Shown here: positions 24,696 through 35,864 of the stretch, in pieces
Layout: every line of letters begins with the position of its first letter
Position numbering within the stretch: the stretch's first letter is position 1
Source: Calliopsis andreniformis
Lineage: Eukaryota > Arthropoda > Insecta > Hymenoptera > Andrenidae
NCBI RefSeq assembly: GCF_051401765.1
Contig: NC_135069.1
Location: 11,944,501-12,008,500, forward strand
Length of the DNA stretch: 64,000 bases
Direction: 5' to 3'
Made by a program: the position numbers and the translations under genes
Notes under the pieces: model-generated
Told to the model about the DNA's origin: nothing
What the model saw: only the letters and a program-made list of their open reading frames with translations
The model's database searches: none

Positions 24696-25414
24696 AAAGG
24701 GTCTGGCAGGATAACGGGGTCAAAAGTGCCCTTGAGCCGATTTTTGTTCCCCAGTCAGACACTTTACTCATTGTACCACGCCGGCTGTTGAAAAATTGGC
24801 TGATCCTGAATATAAAGCGCTCACATGTGTCATTTAATCGAGCTATTTAAAAAATTCTCATACTTATCCATTATTCTTTACAATGTAAAATGTTAAAAAT
24901 TACATAATATACTTACCGTATAAAGATGATGTAAAAATCAAATGTATTTATCACGGTTTTGGCCAAAATACTCCGAAAAATTCGGTTTCTGATTTTTTTA
25001 ACCACGGCGCACCCTGTCGAAAAATCTGAAAAAATTGAGAATAATAGTCGTATCATTATGTAGTTACTGTAAAAATAAGAAAGTGGTCATTTTTAAACTT
25101 CACTACAAAATCTGCATTTTTTTGGTATTTTTTTCAGTTTTTCATTTTTTATGCTTAGCATTCGCAACCGTAAAATCTAAAAAAATTCTCCAACATGTAT
25201 CACCATATCATCCATGTTATAGAATTTTTTCAGAATTTTCGCATTGTGTTAAATAGGGCAAAAACCGATATTTTAACCCCCCCCCCCCCCCCCCCCCCCG
25301 TAGAGGGTTGAAATTAGCACAGAATGTTAACTTTTGATACCCTATCGAATGCCACATTTTCGACAAAAATCGACTCAAAGGCACTTTTGACTCCCTTGTC
25401 CTGCTAGACACTTT
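24696..25414. mobile_element. element M, copy 1: about 53-base terminal inverted repeats
   Basis: AAAGGGTCTGGCAGGATAAC with the following GGGGTCAAAAGTGCCC is mirrored at 25362-25414 (GGCACTTTTGACTCCC, then TTGTCCTGCTAGACACTTT), about 83% identical by eye over 53 bases. The interior (24985-25370) resembles 62515-62960: shared features include GGCGCACC, CGAAAAATCTGAAAAAA, TTACTGTAAAAATA and a GGTTGAAATTAGCACAGA-like block. The left part (about 24750-24785, - strand) resembles a tRNA-type promoter. No open frame of note. Confidence 0.6.
25277..25299. repeat. poly-C tract
   Basis: 23 consecutive C on the + strand inside element M. The second copy has only CCCCC at the matching point (about 62831), so this run expanded in this copy. 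Assembly error at such a run is possible. Confidence 0.9.
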
Positions 25415-28400
25415 GTAGTATAGTTTTCAACATAAATTATAAGTAATATAAGTAATCTATTATTTTATCAAAACAATTAATGGGTTTAAATATGTATGCG
25501 ACTCAATTATACACTAATCATATTTATTTTACCATTTCTTTGTAATATATTTTATTTGTATTCGAATTCAGTACTTGTGGATAAAATAGTGGCCTAATTT
25601 AGGTGATCATGTTTTATTATAATATTATGAAAGATGCAGTAATAATATGCTTTACGCATTCTTTCTCTTTTGATGTTTCGAAAACAAAATTTGAAATGAA
25701 AATTTATATGCTTCAAAGATACAGTATTACGAGATTTGGAGGTTATAGATACTGTATTTGATGAAACTGCAAATATTTTCACTAAAACATTGCAACTTAT
25801 AAGTTAATAAGATATGTTAAACCTTAAATTGTTTAGCTGTGTAAAAAGGAGGAATTGTAGAAATGATTATTCATTGAAACGATTATGCCCTCCGTACATC
25901 CATTATATTAGAGTACATCCAAATATTTTAGTATTCGAACATTATATAAATAGAGTGTTTCTTAGAAAATTTGTCATTTCTTCTCGTAAATACGTATTTT
26001 TACATATAATGTATTCTGATGATAATGATTTATTATGAAATTAGCATTTAGTACAGCAGGAGTGAGGCCTGACCTCCACGTACTATTTATTAGACAAACC
26101 GAAAATTATGAGACGCAGAAATGAGAAGAATAAGCCACTAGTTGACCCAGTAATTGATCACTGACTAACTAAGAAATGTCGATTCTTCTAGTGAAAAACT
26201 ACAGTTAAATTGAAAGAAAGAAAGAAAGCAGTTATTTTTGACACCCAATTTGCGTACTGTTTGAAATTAACGATACCAAAAAAAGAATTTGGTAGGTACA
26301 TCCACTTTAAAATTATTTTTTAATAAAAAATTCAAGGTTTACACTAGATGGGGTCAGCATTTTGCGACTGGGAGCAGTTGTCGATAGAGTAGAAGATTTA
26401 GTTGTTGATCAGCACGTGGGTAGCGGAAGAAAAGGTTAAGCGGGGTTAAGTGAATACAAAAGAAAATTAATTAATCAAATTAAATTTAAAGAAAATGTTA
26501 CTAAAGTAGTTACAATAGTTTTTTTGTAATAAAAAATGAGTAAATTCAGCAACGAATATTTAAGGAAAATTATTAGCAAATCAACTTTCAAACATAAATA
26601 AATGAAAAAACAAAATAAGAATATAAATTAATAAGATTATTTTGAAGTGAGCTGGTAATTTAATTTTTCAAATTAATTATATAATAAGTTTAAACATTTT
26701 TATAATATCATACAAGCTTCTTTAATATCAAAATAAATATTTTAAAATGTTAGTATTTACTGAAGTGATAGACTATTGGATACTAACCGAGTACTGGGCC
26801 AACTATTTTATTGATCATTCGTTCGTGCTATCTTCTACACCAGGTGTGATTACTCTAGGCTGGGTGCAGATTGAACGAATGAAATAAGCGAAGACTGACT
26901 GAGCATACAAGAATGAACGTTGATCCAAGGTGTAGCAAACTGTTGCGCGTTGTTCGCCGCGTGATCCCGTACGGCCTTGGATCGATCCAAGAGCTGTCAG
27001 TACATCTCACCTGAAGAAAAGTTGTCATCTTACCTACGCTTTTTTGCAAGGGGTAATATATTTTCAGAATATCAAAACGACTGATATTGGCAATATCAAA
27101 CATAAAATTCACTCAAACCTAAATTGCAAACAGCGAACAGTAATAAGAATTAAAATTGAAATTGAGAAAATAAAATCGAGGTAAAGTTGCTAATAACTTA
27201 AGTAGTTGAAGCGATATTTAACACCTAATTAAAAGAAATAATCCCTGAAGTGTACCAAATTTCGAACGGCTACAAACGACTGAACCAATGTTGCTTCGTT
27301 TTATCTCATACATATTTGTACAAGGGCTCTATAGTTAGGTGCAGACTAGTGCACGAACGTGATAGAAGAATTGAGAGAAACTAAAGGACTTGATAGAAAT
27401 AACGAAAGCAGGAACGTTTTAACAAAAAACTATAGCTAAATGAAAACTGTAACGAACTAAACTTTAGTGGAACCTATAGTTTCATTTACTTTAGAAATCT
27501 AAATACAACAATTTTCAAATTTTTTAATCACAACATGTCTGTCTACTTCGAGCTCCTTTTTGGTACTGGTCTTCTTTTCTTTCCTGTTTCCTTGACAGCC
27601 CGTTTGATTTAGATCAGTTGCAACTCATCATTGTCAAATTTCAGTATAGATAACACCGCTGAAAGTGCTGACATTAACCAACATGAATGAGATAAGCCAA
27701 GACCGAACCGAATGCTTTGGCTTGTCTTATTTGTATTCATGCTCAACTCTATACTGAGCTATACTACCATGATCACATTAACTTTTCGTACACTCGTTTC
27801 CTTTAGTCCACGTTATCCTTGTATATTTTTCAGCAGTTCTAATTCTCTTTGTACCAGGTTTAACTTTTGCTCCATCATCTTCTCTCGATGGCACAGCTTA
27901 GCTTCCCATTTGTTCGCTCGTTGTGGATTCTCAATGCTTTGTTCGCACGGCCGCGAGAAAGTGTTCGAATCGCTCGAGGAATCAAATTTATTCAGTCTGG
28001 TGATCAATTTGATTCTTCTTTCCGCTGTTACTAATCCCAGATCATATAATTCGTCTCAATTGTACATTGCAATCATATATAAAAAAATTTCACTTTTCAG
28101 ATCTGCTATTAACATTAGTTCACAAGTAGCGAAAGAAGCAGTGAATCTACAGATTATCCTTAGACTGTAAACTGCGTCTTATAATACTATCATACTTTCA
28201 GTATTTATTACTATTTTCTTAATATTAATAAGTATACTAAAACATTACTGTTTCACACTTCAGAAAACAGTATGGCTTAAATCCTTACTGACATGTACCT
28301 ATGTATTATGGAACTGCAATTATTGTAGAATAAGTTAGTTCCTTTGTTTCTTTGAAAAGTCAGAAAATAAATTCCGTTCAACATGCACAAACAAAAATTT

Positions 28401-28864
28401 CATACTGATTCTCAAATTAAAAACGTCCACTAACCGAAAGAGTAATATAATGAACGATAACAACTGTTGTGAAAAGGTGTCATAATCTTCATAATACTTT
28501 CCATCATTGTAGAATATATCACTATTGTGTACATGTAGATCAAAACCTTAGTGTATCTACTTTAATCTTATCTCATATTACCTAACCCAGACCTATCGTC
28601 TCTTCTAATATATAAAAGTATTTTATTTTATATTATAATTCAAAAACAAAATTTCTTCTACATTGTCTGCTTGTAATTTTGATCGCGTGATTGCAATGCT
28701 ATGTTTGGAATTAGAAAATAACTACTTACTTGAAATTTGAGTAACGGAAGAGGTGAGAAAATTTCTTGTTCCTTTCCTTTCCAAAATTTGCAGAATTGTA
28801 TATTGTAGCATTTTCACCAATTCGCAACATCTGTATTTCTCGGTGTCATTTCTGCGTTCAAATG
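25415..28864. other. intronic DNA without a confirmed gene
   Basis: Mostly AT-rich. A GAAA microsatellite at about 26214-26229. GC-richer islands at 26860-27010 and 27540-28010. The latter carries a possible reverse-strand exon described separately. Confidence 0.35.
27813..28050 (-). CDS. possible C-terminal exon with a charged helical tail (unrecognised)
   Basis: A reverse-strand frame reads ELYDLGLVTAERRIKLITRL, then a Ser-rich stretch, then a strongly helical Lys/Glu/Leu-rich end (KWEAKLCHREKMMEQKLNL, VQRELELLKNIQG) and stop. The codon usage and coiled-coil-like ending look more like real protein than the overlapping 152-codon + strand frame. An upstream in-frame TGA near 28056 would need a splice acceptor (for example CAATTGAG at about 28054). 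Similar tails occur at the C-termini of MADF/BESS- and Myb/SANT-like proteins, including transposon-linked ones; that is only a resemblance. Confidence 0.3.
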
Positions 28865-30030
28865 TTAGGTTGTCCGGAAAGTTCTTTTTGCGTTCGTCGC
28901 TCGAGGCTTTATCTTGCTGTGCTTAAGTAAACAAACAATCAGATCACTCTACCGTCAATTACTGGTTACTAGTCATCCTCTGGCAGTAGAAGAGAACAAT
29001 TCTCAGCGTTAGTAGAAAGTGTATTGAGTGTTTTTCGCGTTGTGAAAGATGGAAACCCAATAGATGCATTTGCGTTATGATATGTTTCACTGCTTTCAAA
29101 AAAGCAGTACCTCTGAAAACACTGCAAAGGAGATTTGTGACGTTTATGGGGAACAGTCTATAACTGTTCAAACAGTTCATAAGTGGTTTAGAAGGTTTAG
29201 AGCCGGAAATTTTAATCTTAAAGATGAAGATTGCAGTGGCCGTCCATTCACCTACCTTGATGAAAACCCAAGATCTAGTGTTCGTGAGATAACAAATGCT
29301 TCAAACATACCGTGAACAACGGTTCACGAACATTCGACAAAGCTTGGATACGTTAATCGCTACAAATTTGTGGGTTCTCCATGAACTGACGGAAAGCAAT
29401 CGAATCTCGACATGCGATTTATTCATTCAACGTGACAAAAGAGAGCCGTTTTTAAAGAGGCTGGTTACTGGGGATGAAAGTTGGATCCTCTATGACCACA
29501 CTGCACGTAAACGATCTTGGTCTCTCGAAATAAGAGTCCTTTAACGGTAGCAAGATCTGGACTTCAACCGAAGAAAATATTGCTGTCAATTTAGTGGGCC
29601 TAGAAGGGTGGTTCTTTAATACGAGTTACTTCCGCAAAGGCAAACGATTAACAGTGAGAAATATTGCATTCATCTCGAAAAATTTAAATCATTGCAAAAC
29701 AATGATAGCTTCCAGAATTGGTGATGATAGATTCCAGAATTAGTGAATAGATGTGGCGTCGTGTTCCACCTCGATAATGTGAGGCCACACATTTCTTTAC
29801 CCGTTCGAATGAAATTTTTAGAGCTTGATTGGGATGTTTTACCACACCCTCCATACTCTCCAGACCTTGCACCATCGGGTTATTATTTGTTCCTTTCTCT
29901 ACAAAATTTTCTTTGCAATAAAAAATTCACATCAGTTAATGAAAAAAAAACGGCCTCGAGGAATATTTTAACAGTAAGCCAAGGGAAAGAGGGAGGGAAA
30001 GTCGATGTGGCTAGAATGGTTTGAGTGAGT
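28865..30030 (+). pseudogene. mariner transposase relic
   Basis: Starts with a mariner-type terminal repeat TTAGGTTGTCCGGAAAGTTC (28865). From 29064 come paired-type helix-turn-helix segments (YDMFHCFQKSSTSENTAKE; VHKWFRRFRAGNF; DEDCSGRP), then after a frameshift the first catalytic block (LVTGDESWILYDH, 29458-29496). After another break comes FHLDNVRPH (second Asp) and LPHPPYSPDLAPSGYYLF. Exactly 34 residues lie between the second Asp and the position where the third catalytic Asp (PSDY) should be; here it is Gly. The right terminal repeat is not found. Inactive by frameshifts, a lost catalytic Asp and a missing end. Confidence 0.9.
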
Positions 30031-30780
30031 TGGCCGTACGTACAAAGTAATATTGTTGCGAATATTGGGTATGTATGTATGTACAGCACGTAATGTTCAA
30101 CCGCTAGTAGTTAGTGCTATTATATTGTTAGTAAGGAACCACAGGGTAGTACTTACTTTTATCATGAATATTTACTGCTGTAGGAACGACAAACTGACAA
30201 CTCACGAGCTTTGTCTACTTTTTTGTTTTATTCAGGCGTAGAAATGTTTCCTCTTTTGATTATAGAAACATGAACTCGACGAGTTTTTCAAGAAGCCGCG
30301 AACATTTGTGACACATGTCGAGTTTTCCTACAAATATTCCCGTTGTGTTTGCAGTATTCTTCCAAATTTTTTTTTGTGTGTGGATTTAGACCAGAAGATT
30401 AATCGGAGGGTGGACACGTTCACCCTTTCTACTCTGAAATTTCTTTGGGTGTCTTTTAATTTGCCACCTAGATTGTAAAGAGTAGGCAGGTTTAGTGTTA
30501 TTCAATAATACCCTGGTATGGTTTTTCAATATTCGTGGATGAGAGAATCGTGATGTGTGGATGTGTAAAGGGAACAGTTAACACGAAGGTGGACATATTA
30601 ACCCTTTCTATCTTATAATGAGTGTTTTGAGTTGGCCTACAGATTGCGACGAATAGACAAGATTATTGTTATTCAATGATATACATCAATTTTAACTTAA
30701 TTTTACATCCTGTAGCTCTATTGAGTATCGTAAAAGCGCCGATCAGTTGTTCGACGGTGAGTGATCACACCCCTCCCTTA
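30031..30780. other. intronic DNA, no gene
   Basis: Two sentence-like near-repeats occur: GGTGGACACGTTCACCCTTTCTACTCTGAAA (30412) and GGTGGACATATTAACCCTTTCTATCTTATAA (30590), each followed by TTTGAGTTGGC/TTTAATTTGCC and GAATAGACAAG / GAGTAGGCAGG, then GTGTTATTCAATAAT. This is an imperfect tandem duplication of about 180 bases. Confidence 0.45.
30412..30690. repeat. imperfect tandem duplication, about 180-base unit
   Basis: Shared order of GGTGGACA-TTAACCCTTTCTA, GATTGTAAAGAGTAGGCAGG / GATTGCGACGAATAGACAAG, and TTATTCAATAATACCC / TTATTCAATGATATAC in both halves. Diverged, no coding frame. Confidence 0.5.
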
Positions 30781-31036
30781 AGGTCGCTTCCCATTGCTGT
30801 AACCGGCTCGTTCGGTCATAAATTGTGCGTGCACGGCTAATTTTGTTCGAAAAGACGTTACCATTAGGCGAGCATAGGTGCATGGTCGCTTTGGGTCTGT
30901 CGGGCTCGTTTGGTGATTAAGCAGATCACGGTGCAGGCTCGCTGGGTACTTCGAACCCTCCTGCTCGTAGAGTTGACAGTTCAAGTGGACGGCGAACGCG
31001 CTCGCGGCCCGAATTTACAGCAATGGGAAGCGACCT
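30781..31036. mobile_element. 256-base MITE with perfect 22-base terminal repeats and TTA duplication
   Basis: AGGTCGCTTCCCATTGCTGTAA at 30781-30802 is exactly inverted at 31015-31036. The flanks are TTA at 30778-30780 and TTA at 31037-31039, a 3-base target duplication as made by PIF/Harbinger-type transposases (which prefer TWA/TNA). GC-rich interior (CGCTCGCGGCCCG). The perfect ends suggest a fairly recent insertion. It lies next to the family B half-copy. Confidence 0.85.
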
Positions 31037-31054
31037 TTACGTCACTGCGACAGT

Positions 31055-31239
31055 GCTGTTCGGACAACCACTGAGGCCTCCGCGCGAGATCATTTCTGGT
31101 GCTTTCCACCAGATTTTTAAATACTTATAAGTAACAAATGAAGCCTCAAACTCGAAATCGTTATTCTTGATTTTCGTCTTATTTTGGTCTTTAGAATCAC
31201 CTCTTAAATTTATCTCATACTGTTCAGGAACACGCTGTA
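31055..31239. mobile_element. family B MITE, right half
   Basis: GGACAACCACTGAGGCCTCC through AGAATCACCTCTTAAATTTAT to TTCAGGAACACGCTGTA matches the right arm of the palindromes at 4783 and 33966 (shared CCAGATTTTTAAATACTTATAAGTAACAAA and ATTCTTGATTTTCGTCTTATTTTGG). The left half is missing; the 256-base MITE sits at or near the break. Confidence 0.65.
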
Positions 31240-33965
31240 TAGTTCTCGCTACGGAAACTTGGTCTGTGTTCTGAGATCTTGACAGCTAACGCAAAGTTAG
31301 CGCTAGCAGTCCATATTACTATAGTCAAAAGAAGACATAGAGACAGGAGAAGCATTTCGCTGTACTTGCCTTTACTATTTGTCTTTGAGGAATGATACTC
31401 TCGACCAAAGAAACGAATAGACACATGAGAGAATAAGTGAAACATAGCAACTGCGGTCAACTTGGATGGGAGAAACGGCCGATCCTGAGTGATAGTGAGA
31501 GGAGTGCTGACTAACTGGTGGTAGAACCTGTGGCTACCGGTGGAGAATTTCATCATCTCTACACTGCATGAATACTTTATCGATATTCATTTATCCTTAC
31601 TCTTAATAAACATGTACATAGGTTACCGTTAGTCCCAGTAAATCTGCAGTATTTTGAGAAATATTGGGGAGATTTACATGTTGTGTTGTACATTTAGCGA
31701 TGTTCCATTATATACAAAGTAAACGTAACGATTTTATTTTACTAAGATAGTTTTGACTACAATTGTTTAATAATTCAGTATTTATAAAACTTTTTACGTA
31801 ATTTTTTACTTTACCTAACGTCTCCTTTTAAGTTAATTTAATGAGTATGGTCACTATTTTTTTAATTTTTCTGTGGTTGGTTGAAAAGTCATCCGTTTGG
31901 AATGGTCTGTCTGCGAGCCGACCTGCTTTGCGCAGTTGTATCCGTAAAATTCTGCAAGATAAAAATATCATTAATTATAATGTGCCAAGAAAGGTGTTTA
32001 AAAAAATTATAAAATAACTGTATCACATGTTTATAATGTTATGTTTTCATTAATTAAAAATACTTCGTGCTCTTTTTAACATCGTCCGGATTTGGAAAAG
32101 GCCATCATTTTGTTCTTCATTAACTTGCCGGTTATCACTGCTTTCTACATTTTTAAAATCTTGTAGTATATTAATACACAATGCATTTCCAAAATTTTTT
32201 AATAAATCGTGATTATCTGTTAGAAATATACCCGAAAGCTCGTTCCTTGCACAAGATTCTGGGGTAAGTGCCGTGGGGTTCGTCACAGTCCTCTTACCAA
32301 AAGGTAAGCCCACTGACTGCGTGGCCAGATCCTTTAGGAACAATATTCCCATTCTTTAGCAATACAGTGTCGGACCGCTTGGACCTCTTCTTCCAAACAG
32401 TCTCACAACACCCGATATCTGAGAGGCCCAACGTAGCCATCAGCCATCGGTCGCCAACGGGACTGTTTAGTCTCATGCACCCTCAATCAGCCACACGTAA
32501 ACTAAGACCCTATCATAAATTACATAAAGGCCCATCGTCGTTCGGCCATCCGTCTCAAACTCTCTTAAAAATACGTTGACGCTAACATATTTTTATTTCA
32601 AGTAAAATCTTCACTGCGTAATATTGTACATTATTAATTTTATTATTAATAATAATAAATTAATTGTTGAAAAAGAAGTTTTTGTTTAATGCAAAAAATA
32701 TACGTATATGTATTTTTATACCCAATGTGCATATGTAGATGACTTGTATTGCCATGGTTCTAAGAATGAATGAAAGAAATGTTTATGTTTCGCCTGACCA
32801 GAAGTAGGGACCTGGGCGAACCGCTTCGCTTACCGTTAACAACACGTCGTATCAGTTAATCGTGATAGAGAGGTTAAACAGAAAGTATATACTTTTATTA
32901 TTTAATAAAGTGTTATTCAGAACTTTAAACAAAAAGAAACTTGCTATTTTTAAAAATCCCGTATCCCAACATTAATAATATTATTACTATTGTAATAATG
33001 TACCATTATCATCTTTTAGCTTTTTTGTTTCATTTTATTGAGAATGTTATAATTGACTGACAATGAGTCAGAATTAAAAAGTAATAATCCTGCTGCTTTT
33101 AATTCTGCTTGTACAATATTTTATCAAGTCTCCGGTTTTCAAGAATGATCTTATAAGCAAATTTCATTGAATGGAAATATATGTGGAAGCATAGCTATAT
33201 TTAATGGTTGAATGATGTGAGTGGAATTTGGAAATAGTGCAATTCAATTTTATGCGTTTCACAGAATTAGCATAATAGGTAGGTGATACGAGATGAATGA
33301 CCATGCAAAATTTCAGGGAATTCCATACTTTTATTCTTTAACCATGGATAAAAATAATTCGTAATATATTCATAAAATTTCTTTGATGTCGTCCATCATT
33401 TTCTTGATACCAAACAAACCCTTAAGTATAGATTTGTTAACAGCATATGGCATCCTTTCATATTGGACAGCCTTCGAAGGAGTTACAGTACAATATCCCA
33501 TTATCATAAACCATATTGTTAAATTTTGTTTTCTATTTCCATTTGCTACTTTGTAGACTACTTTTTAGGCTTTATTCCACTATTATTTGACTTGATTTTA
33601 GATAAAAGAAGAAAGCAATTTTCTAAATATTTCTAAATATTTTTGTACGTTTTCAAATCATTGACAAGTCCTGAGACAATATTTCTGATAGATTGAGATA
33701 TATCTGTTTAAAAGATTCGTACCAGTGTCTTTCTGGTATTCCAACTCTAATGGATCTTTTTTCTTACTGTCTATAATAAGTTTTTATACCGCGTCAAATA
33801 CCCGTGTCTTTGTTATAGGAAAACTTCTTCAGGAACTGCATTCAGATGTCCATGCGCAAATTAGATTTTTTTTTTGTTTTCACATAATATAGTTGCGAAA
33901 ACTTTCTTAGCATGCACATAGCATGGACATGTATTGTGTTTTTTAGATACATTTCATTTATACAT
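31240..33965. other. intronic DNA without a recognised gene
   Basis: GC-richer patches at 31240-31560 (110-codon reverse frame) and 32240-32580 (overlapping frames on both strands, for example reverse VWKKRSKRSDTVLLKNG) lack family resemblance. The remainder is AT-rich. Confidence 0.35.
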
Positions 33966-34296
33966 GGCATAACTTTAAGGGGTGATTCTAAACACCAAAA
34001 TGAAACGAAAATCGAGAATGATTTCACGTTTGAGGCTTCGTTTGTTAGTCATAAGTGTCTAAAATCTGGTGGAAATCACTAAAAAACAGCTTGTACATAC
34101 ATCTACACTGCCTTGCGGACAACCACTGCTTGAAGTCCCGTGCCGCCGATATTTGGCGATTTCCTCCAGATATTCAGACATTTATAACTAACAAACGAAA
34201 TGATAAACTCGAAACTATTATTCTTAATTTTCGTCTTATTTTGGTATCTAGGATCACCTCTTAAAGTTATGTCGTGCTGTTCAGAAACACCCTGTA
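33966..34296. mobile_element. family B palindromic MITE
   Basis: Arms at about 33968-34085 and 34155-34285 are inverted copies (CATAACTTTAAGGGGTGATT against ATCACCTCTTAAAGTTATG; CGAAAATCGAGAATGATTTC against TTATTCTTAATTTTCG). The right end, TTCAGAAACACCCTGTA, is complete. The left terminal ~20 bases are missing or diverged. Confidence 0.7.
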
Positions 34297-34739
34297 TGTC
34301 GTTCATCTGCTGCAGCAATGATGTAGCTAAAAAATTTGTTATTTTTGAGTTACTATTATAGGAATAACGGTTCTTGTATTAAATAACGATATCAAATTTT
34401 CCTGAAAAATCATAATTTTTGAGTTATGTCATTGTTGCAGTAAATTGACGATATAATAATGTGAAGACGTGATGTTGGCTTGATGTTGTTCATATACTGT
34501 GCAATAACCTTTGTGTGTTTGATTATTTAGATTTTGATATATTTATATGTGGTCCGATAGTTTCGGAGTTTCAGTAGAAGGGGGAGTCTCAATAGCCAGT
34601 ACGTTGCATGATGTTTTCAGAACACCGATAGATCCATATGTCGCATGATTCTTTCGGAAGCCTGTCCGAGCCTGGCCAATTTTAACCCATCCCAGCTGAG
34701 TTCGAAATTTTGGGAACTCGTATACCCTTATCATTTATA

Positions 34740-35864
34740 TACAGGGTGTAACAAAAATGTCGCAGTTCCTTAAAAGGGGTGATTTAGGGGGTGATTTGAA
34801 ACAACTTTTTCCTTAGCGAAAATGTAAGATGAGGCTTCGTTAACGAGTTATTAACGAAAAACACCGGCCAATGAGAGAGCGAGTTTGCCGCCCGAGCGAC
34901 CGCGGTAGCGTTGGGTACGCGCGCTAGATGCTACAGTTGTACTCCGAACAAGAAAGTCGTCATACATCGAAGAAAATAGCATTAGTATGAAAACTGAAAG
35001 CGGCATAATAAATAACACCGAGTCCTTTTTTTGTTTATCACTTGAAGTGAATAATTACTTAAAATCGAGGAAAACTACGTGCAACGTAAAAATACGAATA
35101 TGTAAATCTCTTATTCGCATAACGTATAAACGAAAAAGTAATACAACGAAAAATAAAGGAAGAAGAGAACAAACTTCACCTGTAGTTTGTAAACCTGTGT
35201 CACTGGGTCACTGTACCGATCCTGGTCATCGACCGTCGAAATGGTTTATGCTAGGGCACGCGTTTAGGTAATTTATGGCTTTATTGCTTTGGTTTCGAAG
35301 GAGACATGATCTCGGAGTGTCCGAACAAAGAAGGTCTGAGGTGCTTAAACTACGTGGGGGGTACAAGGAGCTTCTTTGGAAAAATTCTACCCTGCCATAA
35401 ACCATTCCAGAGGTCGATGACCAGTATCGGTACAGTGACCCAGTGACACAGATTTACAAACTACAGATGAATTGCATTTAATTCATTAATGATTATTATT
35501 TTTTAAATCTAACGCAGACTACTTTCAACGTTTCTATCTTCAACGTTAATTCTCCAATTCTCCGTTCATTTCTTTTGTTGCATTGCTTTTTCGTTTATAC
35601 GTTATGCAAATATTTTCACACTAATGCTATTTCCTTCGACGCATGTCGACTTTCTTGTTCGGAGTACAACCGTAGCGCCCAGCGCGTACCCAACGCTACC
35701 GCAGTCGCTCAGACGGCAAACTCGTGCTCTCATTGGCCGGTGTTTTTCATTAATAACTCGTTAACGAAGCCTCATCTTACATTTTCGCTAAGGAAAAAGT
35801 TGTTTCAAATCACCCCCTGAATCACCCCTTTTAAGGAACTGCGACATTTTTGTTACACCCTGTA
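34740..35864. mobile_element. 1.1-kb near-perfect palindromic element (family D)
   Basis: Ends TACAGGGTGTAACAAAAATG and its reverse complement. The outer arms (34740-34980 and 35620-35864) appear over 90% identical by eye for about 240 bases, including CTTTTTCCTTAGCGAAAATG and CGTTAACGAGTTATTAAYGA (Y = C or T). An inner pair folds too: GTAGTTTGTAAACCTGTGTC (35182) against GACACAGATTTACAAACTAC (about 35443-35463), and GGTCATCGACC against GGTCGATGACC. The whole element is thus a nested hairpin. Open frames inside are by-products of the arms. High arm identity suggests a young element or ongoing arm conversion. Confidence 0.85.

Noticed and set aside
27712..28170. 152-codon + strand open frame
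   Set aside because: Leu/Ser/Phe-rich, no motif, and antisense to a more protein-like frame; considered a shadow.
32240..32580. GC-rich block with overlapping frames on both strands
   Set aside because: No frame shows a recognisable motif and they conflict; left unassigned.
34987..35820. Open frames inside the 1.1-kb palindrome
   Set aside because: They lie in the self-complementary arms and match nothing; by-products of the repeat.
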